A stretch of DNA of 64,000 bases from Sphingobium cyanobacteriorum (lineage in GTDB: Bacteria; Pseudomonadota; Alphaproteobacteria; Sphingomonadales; Sphingomonadaceae), in NCBI RefSeq assembly GCF_030580935.1, contig NZ_JAUQOM010000002.1, forward strand, positions 434,001-498,000. The letters are read 5' to 3'. The position numbers were made by a program, and so were the translations under genes. Of this stretch, positions 25,601 through 34,094 are shown in pieces. The notes under the pieces were generated by a model, which was not told where the DNA came from, did not search any database, and worked only from the letters and a program-made list of their open reading frames with translations. How positions within the stretch are numbered: the stretch's first letter is position 1; each line of letters begins with the position of its first letter.

Positions 25601-25734
25601 GGGATCGGCAGGCTTCAACATCCAGACATATTTTATAACAAACCCGCTGCGACGCAGCAAAACCGCGTCCCTATCCTTTACATTATCCCGGCCCGCCCCC
25701 TGGCCGGAAAGTCATTTGCAAAAGGATAGACTCC

Positions 25735-26433
25735 ATGAACGAGCTCATCGGTCGCGTTTTGAATTTCGAGACGACAGTCTTTCCCAATGAAAGCGCGCTC
25801 TACAATCAGTTGGCCAGCCATGGCCAAAGCCCCAAGGCGCTGATGATTTCCTGCGCCGACAGCCGCATCGTGCCCGAACATATCATGCAGGCCGCACCCG
25901 GCGACCTGTTCGTGTGCCGCAATGCCGGCAACATCGTGCCGCCGCACGCCACCCAGAATGGCGGCGTCACCTCCACCGTCGAATATGCGGTGATGGTGCT
26001 GGGCGTGCGCGACATCATCGTGTGCGGCCATAGCGACTGCGGCGCGATGAAGGCGCTGTCGACCAATGCCGACCTGACGGCCATGCCCAATGTCGCCGCC
26101 TGGCTGCGCCACAGCCACGCCGCGCAGAAGGTCTGCCGCGAAAGCTATCCCGACGATCTGAGCGACAGCGACAAGCTGCGCAACATGGCGCTGGAAAATG
26201 TCGTGGCCCAGCTTGCCCATCTGCGCACCCATCCCTCGGTCGCATCGGGCATCGCCCGCGGCGAAATCGCGCTGCACGGCTGGTATGTCGACATTCATGC
26301 CGGTCAGGTTCTGGGTCTGGACGGCGAAACCGGCCGTTTCTCGCCGCTGCGCGAAGGCCAGCCGATGCCGGTCGCGCTGCCCCATGGCCGTCGCCTCGCT
26401 GCGGACGCCGTTTACGCCCAGGCGGCGGAGTAA
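25735..26433 (+). CDS. Beta-class carbonic anhydrase
   Basis: 232 residues. The zinc site is complete: Cys40-x-Asp42-x-Arg44 in SCADSR and His99-x2-Cys102 in CGHSDCGAM. It interconverts CO2 and bicarbonate in the cytosol. AAAGGA lies upstream of the ATG. The SulP transporter gene starts 3 bases after the stop, so the pair likely moves and equilibrates bicarbonate together for anaplerotic carboxylation or pH control. Confidence 0.95.
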   Translation: MNELIGRVLNFETTVFPNESALYNQLASHGQSPKALMISCADSRIVPEHIMQAAPGDLFVCRNAGNIVPPHATQNGGVTSTVEYAVMVLGVRDIIVCGHSDCGAMKALSTNADLTAMPNVAAWLRHSHAAQKVCRESYPDDLSDSDKLRNMALENVVAQLAHLRTHPSVASGIARGEIALHGWYVDIHAGQVLGLDGETGRFSPLREGQPMPVALPHGRRLAADAVYAQAAE

Positions 26434-26436
26434 ATC

Positions 26437-27933
26437 ATGCTGAAGGCTTTTTCCGGCGGCAGCTTCGGCCGCGACTTCACGGCGTCCATCGTCGTATTCC
26501 TGGTGGCGATGCCGCTTTGCATGGGCATTGCCATTGCCTCCGGCGTGCCGCCGGAAAAGGGTCTGATCACCGGCATCATCGGCGGCATCGTCGTCGGCCT
26601 GCTGGCGGGCTCCCCCCTGCAAGTCAGCGGCCCGGCCGCCGGCCTTGCCGTCATCGTCTTTGAAATCGTCCGCGAACAGGGATTGTCGGCCCTGGGGCCG
26701 ATCCTGATCCTGGCCGGCGCGATTCAGGTCCTGGCCGGCATCGCGCGGGTCGGCGGCTGGTTCCGCGCCATCTCGCCCGCCGTCGTGCACGGGATGCTGG
26801 CCGGCATCGGCGTGCTGATCGTGGTCGGCCAGTTCCATGTGCTGTTCGACGACAAGCCGCTGTCGAGCGGCCTGCACAATCTGATCGCCATGCCGGGCCA
26901 GATTTTCGGCCTGTCGAACGGCGACGCCGCCACCGCTTTCGCGGTCGGCCTCGTCACCATCTTTGGCATGCTGGGCTGGGAAAAATTCCGCCCCGCGTCC
27001 ATGAAGCTGGTGCCCGGTGCGCTGGTCGGCGTCGTGCTGGCCACGCTGGTCGCCTTTGTCCTGGGCCTGCCGGTCGCGCGGGTGGTCGTGCCGGAATCGA
27101 TCGTCGCGGCGGTCAGCCTGCCCGATTCGGGGCTTCTGGCGCAATTGATGAACCCGGCCATCATCACCACCGCCATCGCCATCGCCTTCATCGCCAGCGC
27201 CGAAACGCTGCTGTCGGCGGCGGCGGTCGACCGGATGCATGACGGCGTGCGCACCAACTATAACCGGGAACTCAGCGCCCAGGGCGTGGGCAACCTGCTC
27301 TGCGGTTTTGCCGGCGCGCTGCCGATGACCGGCGTGATCGTCCGCTCGTCCGCCAACGTGCAGGCGGGGGCGAAAACCCGCCTGTCGGCGATCCTGCACG
27401 GCATCTGGATTTTGGGCTTCGTCGCGCTGCTGCCCTGGCTGCTGCGTGAAATCCCGATGGCCGCGCTCGCCGGCATCCTCGTCATCACCGGCGTCCGGCT
27501 GGTGAGCGTGGCGCATGTCAAACATCTCTTCCATCTCTACGGCCCGCTTCCGGCCGTGGTGTGGGCGGCGACGCTGATCTGCGTCGTGGCGACCGACCTG
27601 TTGACCGGCGTGCTGGTCGGCATCGGCCTGTCGCTGCTCGAACTGCTGCCCCATGCCCGCAAGCTGCGCCTCAAGGTCGAGGAGGAAAGCCGGGGCGACG
27701 CGCATGAAGTGGCGTTGCGTGGCACCGCCACCTTCCTCAACCTGCCCGGCCTGTCGGCCAGGCTTGAATCCCTGCCGGCCGCGGGCCTCGTCATCCTGAA
27801 TGTCGAACGCCTTGGCCATATCGACCATACCTGCGCGGAAATGCTGCGCGAATGGGTCGATCGCCGCCGGAGCGCCGGAGCGCCGGTGGAACTGTTTGGC
27901 GCAACCGGACGGATGCGCCAGCTCGTCGCCTGA
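26437..27933 (+). CDS. SulP family anion (probable bicarbonate) transporter
   Basis: 498 residues with about ten to fourteen membrane segments: the SulP-type opening DFTASIVVFLVAMPLCMGIAIASG, LAGSPLQVSGPAAGLAVIV, and the conserved NRELSAQGVGNLLCGFAGALPMTGVIVRS. A C-terminal STAS domain (about 420-498) is present. SulP proteins carry sulfate, bicarbonate or other anions; coupling to a carbonic anhydrase gene favours bicarbonate. A strong terminator follows. Confidence 0.92.
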   Translation: MLKAFSGGSFGRDFTASIVVFLVAMPLCMGIAIASGVPPEKGLITGIIGGIVVGLLAGSPLQVSGPAAGLAVIVFEIVREQGLSALGPILILAGAIQVLAGIARVGGWFRAISPAVVHGMLAGIGVLIVVGQFHVLFDDKPLSSGLHNLIAMPGQIFGLSNGDAATAFAVGLVTIFGMLGWEKFRPASMKLVPGALVGVVLATLVAFVLGLPVARVVVPESIVAAVSLPDSGLLAQLMNPAIITTAIAIAFIASAETLLSAAAVDRMHDGVRTNYNRELSAQGVGNLLCGFAGALPMTGVIVRSSANVQAGAKTRLSAILHGIWILGFVALLPWLLREIPMAALAGILVITGVRLVSVAHVKHLFHLYGPLPAVVWAATLICVVATDLLTGVLVGIGLSLLELLPHARKLRLKVEEESRGDAHEVALRGTATFLNLPGLSARLESLPAAGLVILNVERLGHIDHTCAEMLREWVDRRRSAGAPVELFGATGRMRQLVA

Positions 27934-27958
27934 CCCCCCCCCATTGCCCAGGCGACGC

Positions 27959-27995
27959 AAGCCGCCGTGCCTCCCCCGGCACGGCGGCTTCTTCT
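27959..27995 (+). terminator. Rho-independent terminator after the SulP gene
   Basis: GCCGCCGTGCC (27961-27971) pairs with GGCACGGCGGC (27978-27988), extended by AA/TT, followed by TTCTTCTT. It lies about 28 bases after the stop of the SulP gene. Confidence 0.88.
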
Positions 27996-28023
27996 TGTCC
28001 TGTTTCAATTTGGAAACACGATA

Positions 28024-28037
28024 GCAATATATATTGC
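28024..28037. promoter_or_regulatory. Perfect 14-base AT-rich palindrome upstream of the porin gene
   Basis: GCAATATATATTGC is self-complementary and lies about 190 bases before the TorF-type porin gene, in the 296-base gap after the SulP terminator. It could be an operator. The binding protein is unknown. Confidence 0.4.
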
Positions 28038-28229
28038 CATTACAGAAAAAAACCGTGTTGCCTATATCACAGCCCCGCTGATCCTTTCGCAGGTGCAGTA
28101 AAAGCGGTTTGCCCGCTGGCCGCGACGGAATAGGTCATGGTCATCCGCCGGTATCGGGGACGATGATTCAAAGATCTTCGAACCAGAGCGGATGCAGGAC
28201 GGAACATTCCAACGTTAAGGGGAATGTTC

Positions 28230-29069
28230 ATGAAGTATCAAATCGCCTGTGCCGCTCTTGCGCTTCTTTCCAGCGCGCCGGCTTTCGCGCAGGAAGAACC
28301 CGCCAGCCCCGTCACCGTGACCGGCAGCGTCGGCCTGGTATCCGATTATCGTTTCCGCGGCGTGTCGCAGAGCGATCGCGGCATGGCTGTTCAGGGCGGC
28401 CTGACCGCCACCCATGAAAGCGGCTTCTATGTCGGCGCCTGGGGCTCCAACCTGGGCGGCTGGGGCCGTTTCGGCGGCGCGAACATGGAACTGGACCTGA
28501 TCGCGGGCTATTCGGCCTCGCTGGGCGAAGGCACGACGGTCGATGTCGGCCTGACCTGGTACATGTATCCGTCGGGTGCTGACGAAACCGATTTCGCCGA
28601 ACCCTATGTCAAGCTGTCGCACCAGTTCGGCCCGGTCAAGGGTCTGGTCGGCGTCGCCTATGCGCCCAAGCAGGAAGCGCTGGGCAAATGGTGCAGCGAC
28701 GCGGCCTGCACCGTGTTCGATCCGGGCGACAAGGAAGACAATCTCTACGTCTGGGGCGACATCAGCGGCGCCGTGCCCAACACCCCGGTCACGCTGAAGG
28801 CGCATCTGGGCTGGTCGAACGGCAATAGCGGCCTTGGCCCGAACGGCACGTCGGTCGCGCCCACCGGCAAATATCTCGACTGGATGGTCGGTGCCGATGT
28901 CGCCATCCCCGGCACCCCGCTGACGCTGGGCGTCTCCTATGTCGACACCGACATCGCCCGTGTCGAGGAAGAGTATCTGCGTCCCAACTTCATGGTCAAC
29001 GACAGCAAGGACTTCGGCAAGTCGATCGCGCGCAGCACGATCATCTTCTCTGTCTCTGCCGCCTTCTGA
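28230..29069 (+). CDS. TorF family putative porin
   Basis: 279 residues. The signal peptide is MKYQIACAALALLSSAPAFA. The mature N-terminus VTVTGSVGLVSDYRFRGVSQSDRG is the hallmark of the TorF/TIGR02001 outer membrane protein family, followed by alternating beta-strand pattern (GFYVGAWGSNLGG, VDVGLTWYMYP, VKLSHQFG) and a C-terminal Phe. ATG 28230 is used because AAGGGG is 7 bases upstream; an in-frame ATG at 28224 is possible. It probably forms a diffusion channel; the solute is unknown. Confidence 0.88.
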   Translation: MKYQIACAALALLSSAPAFAQEEPASPVTVTGSVGLVSDYRFRGVSQSDRGMAVQGGLTATHESGFYVGAWGSNLGGWGRFGGANMELDLIAGYSASLGEGTTVDVGLTWYMYPSGADETDFAEPYVKLSHQFGPVKGLVGVAYAPKQEALGKWCSDAACTVFDPGDKEDNLYVWGDISGAVPNTPVTLKAHLGWSNGNSGLGPNGTSVAPTGKYLDWMVGADVAIPGTPLTLGVSYVDTDIARVEEEYLRPNFMVNDSKDFGKSIARSTIIFSVSAAF

Positions 29070-29234
29070 TCCATGGCGCCGGGCCTGCTGCGTCAGGCCC
29101 GGCTGCCGCCTTTGCTGTGCCGTGACAAATTGTTGCTGCCGCCCGGATGCGGCGTTTCCGGCGTCCCATATGGTTGACCCCCGTTCCGGCCGGTCCTATC
29201 TCGCCGATATGATATCTCTCCCGTTGCCCAGCCT

Positions 29235-29945
29235 ATGACCGCGCCCTCGATCATCCTCGTCGAAGACGATCCGCCGCTGCGCACGCTCACGGCCCGCGCG
29301 CTCCAGGAACATGGCTATCAGGTCCGTCCCGCCTCTTCGGGGCCGGAAATGTGGGTGGCCTTCGATGCCGGCCCGGTCGATCTTGTCGTGCTCGACGTGA
29401 TGCTGCCCGGCACCAACGGCATTGACCTGTGCCGCCAGATCCGGCGCAAGAGCGACGTGCCCATCATCTTCATCAGCGCCAAGGGCAGCGAAACCGACCG
29501 TATCGTCGGGCTGGAACTGGGCGCGGACGATTATCTCCCCAAACCTTTTGGCACCCGCGAACTGATCGCCCGCATCCGCGCCATCCTGCGCCGCGTCGGC
29601 GTGGAGCGCGGCCCGGACGAACATCGCGAAAGCGAAGCGCGCTTCGACGGCTGGACCGTCAATTTCCCGCGGCGCGAACTCAGCTCGCCCACCGGCGCGG
29701 TGGTGGAACTGACCGGGGCGGAATTCGACCTGCTCGGCTCCTTCCTCAGCCATCCCCAGCGGGTCATCGCCCGCGAACGGCTGATCGAACTGTCGCGCAC
29801 CCGCATGGGCGACAGTTCCGACCGCAGCATCGACGTGCTGGTCAGCCGCCTGCGCCGCAAGCTCACCACGACGGACAAGGCCGCGCCGATCACCACCGTC
29901 CGGGGCGTGGGCTACATGTTCAATGCAGAGGTCAGCCGCGCTTGA
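29235..29945 (+). CDS. OmpR-type response regulator
   Basis: 236 residues. The receiver has the full active site: acidic pocket Glu10-Asp11-Asp12 (VEDD), phospho-acceptor Asp54 (LDVMLPG), switch Ser in FISAKG and Lys103 (LPKPFG). The C-terminal winged helix ends SSDRSIDVLVSRLRRKL...RGVGYMF. The downstream kinase gene overlaps its stop (TTGA), so this is a standard two-component pair. Regulon unknown; the TorF-type porin just upstream is a candidate target. The C-terminal half resembles that of the orphan regulator at 24699. Confidence 0.95.
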   Translation: MTAPSIILVEDDPPLRTLTARALQEHGYQVRPASSGPEMWVAFDAGPVDLVVLDVMLPGTNGIDLCRQIRRKSDVPIIFISAKGSETDRIVGLELGADDYLPKPFGTRELIARIRAILRRVGVERGPDEHRESEARFDGWTVNFPRRELSSPTGAVVELTGAEFDLLGSFLSHPQRVIARERLIELSRTRMGDSSDRSIDVLVSRLRRKLTTTDKAAPITTVRGVGYMFNAEVSRA

Positions 29946-31270
29946 CCCTGCATGTCAGGGGATCGCTGGGGCTGCTTGGCCGCCTGTTTGCGATCCTGCT
30001 GCTGACCGTCACCCTGGAATTCGCGGTCGGCACGCTGATCTACGAACGCACCAGCCAGCTTTCGCTTCAGGATGATGAGGCGCGGCGGCTGGCCGAACAT
30101 CTGGTCATCGCCCGTAAATTGCTGGCCGAACAGCCCCGCGTCGAACGCCCGGCGCTGGGCCTGCAACTGACCACGGACCGCTATGACGTGCACTGGTCGC
30201 CCTCCGCCCCGCCGCCCCATCAACTGTCGCCGGAACTGGCGCGGATGCGGCAACAGGTGGTGGCGTGGGAACCCAGCCTCGAACGCTCTGCCCTCTGGCT
30301 GCGGCTGAACCCTGGCCGGCCGTCGGAAATCAACGGCGGGCTGCGGCTGGGGGACGGAAGCTGGCTCTATTTCGCCATGCATAACAGCGGCGGCAAATGG
30401 GCCTTCACCCTGGGCCGGATGGGGCTGGCGCTGATCCCCGTCATCGCCCTGCTGGTCGCCGCCTGGCTGCTGATCCGCCAGACGCTGGCGCCGCTGCGCG
30501 ACCTGACCCACGCCACCCACAAGATCGGCCGTGGCGTCGAAGTCCTCGTCCCGGAAGCGGGCACCAGCGACGTGCGCAACCTCATCACCGCCTTCAACGC
30601 GATGCAGGCGCGCATCCATCGCCTGATCGACGAACGCACCGAAACGCTCGCCGCCGTGGGCCATGACCTGCGCACCCCGCTGGCCCGGCTGCAATTGCGG
30701 CTGGAAGGGGTGCGGGACCGGGACGTGCAGGAAGCCATGGCTGGCGATCTGGAAGAAATGGGCGCGATGCTCGAATCGCTGCTCGCCTTCCTGGGCGGCG
30801 AACAGGAACCCGAACCGCCCGTCCGCACCGACATCGCCGTCACCATCGCCACCATCGTCGATGCTTTTCAGGACCATGGCGATGATGTGCGCTATGACGG
30901 GCCGGACCATCTGGAAATGGAGGTGCGCGCCCTGTCGCTGCGCCGGGCCGTGCGCAACCTCATCGAAAATGCGCTCCATTATGGCGATCGCGCCCGTGTT
31001 TCGCTCGATCGGGTCGGGACCGAATTGCTGATCCGCGTCGATGATGACGGTCCGGGCATCCCGCGTGACCGGCTGGAGGAGGTGTTGCGGCCTTTTTCCC
31101 GTCTGGATGACTCGCGCCGGCGCAACACGCGCGGCCTTGGCCTTGGCCTTGCCATCGTGCAAAAGGCGGTCAGTGCGGAGGGCGGCCGCCTGACCCTCGC
31201 CAACCGGCCCGAAGGCGGCCTGCGCGCCGAAATCTGCCTGCACCTGCCGCGCTCGTCGGGCCGCAGCTAA
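29942..31270 (+). CDS. Sensor histidine kinase
   Basis: 442 residues from a TTG start that overlaps the regulator's stop. Transmembrane helix 1 is near 12-33 (LLGRLFAILLLTVTLEFAVG), then a periplasmic sensor of about 120 residues, helix 2 near 157-178, HAMP, HisKA with phospho-accepting His241 (AAVGHDLRTPL), and HATPase with N-box NLIENALHYGD, G1 DDDGPGIP and G2 GLGLGLAI. Architecture is that of EnvZ-like kinases. Signal unknown. No better ATG or GTG start is available near this point. Confidence 0.93.
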   Translation: MTLHVRGSLGLLGRLFAILLLTVTLEFAVGTLIYERTSQLSLQDDEARRLAEHLVIARKLLAEQPRVERPALGLQLTTDRYDVHWSPSAPPPHQLSPELARMRQQVVAWEPSLERSALWLRLNPGRPSEINGGLRLGDGSWLYFAMHNSGGKWAFTLGRMGLALIPVIALLVAAWLLIRQTLAPLRDLTHATHKIGRGVEVLVPEAGTSDVRNLITAFNAMQARIHRLIDERTETLAAVGHDLRTPLARLQLRLEGVRDRDVQEAMAGDLEEMGAMLESLLAFLGGEQEPEPPVRTDIAVTIATIVDAFQDHGDDVRYDGPDHLEMEVRALSLRRAVRNLIENALHYGDRARVSLDRVGTELLIRVDDDGPGIPRDRLEEVLRPFSRLDDSRRRNTRGLGLGLAIVQKAVSAEGGRLTLANRPEGGLRAEICLHLPRSSGRS

Positions 31271-31362
31271 AAGAGAAACTGTCCCGCCCCAAGCAAAACT
31301 CGTTTATCGCCGTCGCCGCGTCCACGCTATGCCGGCGGAAACAGGTGCATGAGGCAGATAGC

Positions 31363-32361
31363 ATGGTGGACGGGCCGGACGATGATATCGTCGATGGATA
31401 TTGGGATTTGGACCAACTGGTCGCCGACCTGAGCGGCGCGCGCGCCCGCTGGCGGCAGGCGCAGCGGCATCATGCCGAATATGGGGCGGAAGGTTTCCCC
31501 TCGCGCGCCAACCTGACCCGGATCATGCAGTCGCTGTGCGGCGCGCTCTTCCCGTTGCGCCTCGGCCCCAGCTTCGTGCGCCTCCATAATGAGGACGCCT
31601 TCGTCGCTGAAACCCTCCAGACCGTGCTCAGCCGCCTCTATGGCCAGATCCGGCTCGAACTCATCTATGTGCTGAAAGACGAGCCGGCGGACGCGGTGGA
31701 CCGGGAAGCGGCGCGGATCATCGGCGATTTCGCCCGCGACCTGCCGGCCCTGCGCGTCTTGCTCGACACCGATGTCGATGCCGCCTTCCTGGGCGATCCC
31801 GCCGCGCGCAGCGTGGATGAAGTGCTGATCTGCTACCCCTCCATGCTGGCGATCATCCATCACCGGCTGGCCCATCGCCTGCATCAACTGGGGGCGCCGC
31901 TGGTCGCGCGGATCATCTCGGAAATCGCCCATGGCAAGACCGGCATCGACATTCATCCCGGCGCGACGATCGGCCGCGCCTTCTTCATCGACCATGGCAC
32001 CGGCGTCGTCATCGGCGAAACCGCGATCGTGGGCGACCGGGTGCGCCTCTACCAGGGCGTCACGCTGGGCGCGCGCAGCTTCCCCTCGGACGAAAAGGGC
32101 GCGCTGGAAAAGGCGCTGCCCCGCCACCCGATCATCGAGGATGATGTGGTCATCTATGCCGGGGCGACGATATTGGGCCGGATCATCGTGGGCAGCCGGT
32201 CGGTGATCGGCGGCAATGTCTGGCTGACCGACAGCGTGCCGGCCGACTCCCATGTCCGCCAGGCCAAGGCGCAATATGAAGTGACCAGCCGGGTCGATGT
32301 GTCCGCGCCCCATCGCGTCCATGCCATGGCGCATGGCGACGATGCGGGAAAGACTATCTGA
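31363..32361 (+). CDS. Serine O-acetyltransferase (EpsC/CysE type)
   Basis: About 332 residues. A helical N-terminal half is followed by a left-handed beta-helix of hexapeptide repeats: GIDIHPGATIGRAFFIDHGTG, VVIGETAIVGDRVRLYQGVTLGA, IIEDDVVIYAGATILG. The catalytic His residues are in DIHPGA and DHGTG. It acetylates serine with acetyl-CoA in the first step of cysteine synthesis. The length is greater than E. coli CysE (273), typical of the EpsC subgroup. ATG 31363 is supported by GAGG 8 bases upstream; GTG 31345 is the alternative. Confidence 0.9.
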   Translation: MVDGPDDDIVDGYWDLDQLVADLSGARARWRQAQRHHAEYGAEGFPSRANLTRIMQSLCGALFPLRLGPSFVRLHNEDAFVAETLQTVLSRLYGQIRLELIYVLKDEPADAVDREAARIIGDFARDLPALRVLLDTDVDAAFLGDPAARSVDEVLICYPSMLAIIHHRLAHRLHQLGAPLVARIISEIAHGKTGIDIHPGATIGRAFFIDHGTGVVIGETAIVGDRVRLYQGVTLGARSFPSDEKGALEKALPRHPIIEDDVVIYAGATILGRIIVGSRSVIGGNVWLTDSVPADSHVRQAKAQYEVTSRVDVSAPHRVHAMAHGDDAGKTI

Positions 32362-32542
32362 CGATCGCGTCCCTGATCGACGGGCTGCGCGCCTTCACGG
32401 TCATCCTGGACTGGTCCGCTTTGGATAAAGCGCATTGTGTGTGAATATAATATATGGTCTATTGTCCGGGGTTCGGTGTTCCAGGCAGTAAATGGTCGCA
32501 TCAATATATTGATATATAAATAATTGTCGAAGAATCGCCGGG
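32362..32542. other. AT-rich intergenic leader
   Basis: From about 32420 the sequence becomes AT-rich, unlike its neighbours. It includes AATATAATATATGG, a perfect palindrome ATCAATATATTGAT (32500-32513) and GATATATAAATAATTG just before the next gene. Probably holds the promoter of the membrane protein gene that follows. Confidence 0.5.
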
Positions 32543-34000
32543 GTGTCCATTTTCACAGGCTGGGGCATGTCGACAATGATATCTAATATGGCGCGTCGCG
32601 CAGGCCGTTTGATGCTGGGCAATCCTGGCATGACATTCATCAAGCAAAGTCAAAATCTCAGGCAGATCGTCGCGGCCTATGGCCAGTGCATCGCCGTCCT
32701 CATTGCATCGACCCGGACCTATATCCAGCAGCGGCTGGATGAGCCTGCGACATCGGGCGGCCCGGACATCGCCCAACTGGAAAAATGCCTTATCAGGATC
32801 AAGGAACTGGAAAAGGACTTCCAGAGCGTCCGTGAAAAAGAGGAAAAAGGCGAAGTATCCGAAGACCGCGATGGCGTGGAAGTGACGGCTTTCGAACGCT
32901 ATATCGAAATAGACGCCCAACTGATTGCAATCATTCCGGGCGATTTCCTTGTGGCGCGTCGCTGGATATTGCTCGACCGGATGCGGCGGGTGTCCCCGCA
33001 AAAGGCGCTGATCGAATATGAAGGATCGCTGCCGCCCTCCATGGACAAGGGCAAGCGCGACAATGCGGACATGATCCGCGCCGACCTGCTCAGCCTGTCC
33101 ACCTATATGCAGCAACTCTATATCCTCAATGCCCGGCGCGAACAGACGCTGGCGTCGATCAAATGGTGGTTGCTGTCCCGCGTGATCGCTGTCGTGCTGG
33201 CCATCGCCGTCATTTTCTGGCTGGCCACCGTCGCCACCCCGGCGCGGCTGCCCTTTGCCCCATGGGAATTGCCGTGGATGCCGACCGCCCTTGTCCTGAT
33301 CTTCCTGACGGGCATGGTCGGCGCGGTGGTCAGCATCAGCCGCAAGTTCCAGGATATTGGCGGCCAGAATATTCTGGTCGCCGACCCTTTCAACGAACTG
33401 GTGTCGCTGAACTTCAGCCGCGAAAGCATCGCCGGATCGATCGCTTCCGGCGGCGTGTTCGCGCTCGTCCTGTACCTGATGGTCATTTCGGGATCGACCG
33501 ACGCGCTGGGGCTGGACATGCGCTTCTTTCCCAGCCTGACGGAAAAGCGGACCATCGTGGATGTCGGTGAAAGGGAGGATGCAGGCAACGGCACGACCAG
33601 CGCCCCGGCGGCTCCGGCAGCCACTGCGGCGCCCGCACCCGTCGCGCCGGCAGCGCCCGCAACCCCGACAGCCCCTGCACCCCCCACGTCCGGCAGCGCG
33701 GCGAAGGGCAAGGCGACCGATCCCGGCCCGAATGCCGGTCAGCCTGTCGCACCGCCGCGACAGCCCGCCGCCCCGCCGGCGAAAACGAAACTGCTCAATG
33801 CGCAATATATCGTCCGCGCCAATGATCATGTGCCGATGGGCATTGAAAAACTGTCGAAGGCGCTGGGCTTTTTCTACAATGCCGACATATTGCGCATGAT
33901 GCTGCTGGCATTTCTGGCCGGCTTTGCCGAACGCCTGGTGCCGGACTCCATCGACCGGCTGGTGCGCAAGGAAAAGGCGGTGAAGGAAGCGGCCGTCTGA
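32543..34000 (+). CDS. Membrane protein of unknown function
   Basis: 485 residues, no family recognised. Residues 1-200 are soluble and partly coiled coil (LEKCLIRIKELEKDFQSVREKEEKGE). About 208-228 and 247-265 are membrane helices, with a third at about 300-315. A Pro/Ala/Thr-rich linker (about 350-413) leads to a C-terminal hydrophobic helix with FLAGFAERLVPDSIDRLV. Start is uncertain: GTG 32543 or ATG 32567, 32576 or 32588. It is a monocistronic gene behind an AT-rich leader, ending at a strong hairpin. The layout (cytosolic sensor-like part plus membrane region) would fit a membrane-associated effector, but that is speculation. Confidence 0.8.
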   Translation: MSIFTGWGMSTMISNMARRAGRLMLGNPGMTFIKQSQNLRQIVAAYGQCIAVLIASTRTYIQQRLDEPATSGGPDIAQLEKCLIRIKELEKDFQSVREKEEKGEVSEDRDGVEVTAFERYIEIDAQLIAIIPGDFLVARRWILLDRMRRVSPQKALIEYEGSLPPSMDKGKRDNADMIRADLLSLSTYMQQLYILNARREQTLASIKWWLLSRVIAVVLAIAVIFWLATVATPARLPFAPWELPWMPTALVLIFLTGMVGAVVSISRKFQDIGGQNILVADPFNELVSLNFSRESIAGSIASGGVFALVLYLMVISGSTDALGLDMRFFPSLTEKRTIVDVGEREDAGNGTTSAPAAPAATAAPAPVAPAAPATPTAPAPPTSGSAAKGKATDPGPNAGQPVAPPRQPAAPPAKTKLLNAQYIVRANDHVPMGIEKLSKALGFFYNADILRMMLLAFLAGFAERLVPDSIDRLVRKEKAVKEAAV

Positions 34001-34036
34001 TCCCGGCTTTCCTGCGGGGACCGGATGATCGCACCG

Positions 34037-34073
34037 GCAGGCGCCGCGCCACGCAGGGTGGGGCGGCGCCTGC
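34037..34073. terminator. Hairpin between convergent genes
   Basis: Perfect 11-base stem GCAGGCGCCGC (34037-34047) / GCGGCGCCTGC (34063-34073). It separates the unknown membrane protein gene from phoK. No clear T-run on either side, so termination is inferred from position. Confidence 0.6.
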
Positions 34074-34094
34074 GCCCTTGGCATGGCGCGGCGT

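Noticed and set aside
25678..28008. A 776-codon minus-strand frame across carbonic anhydrase and SulP genes
   Set aside because: Low-complexity antisense shadow without family match; the plus strand has complete, motif-bearing genes.
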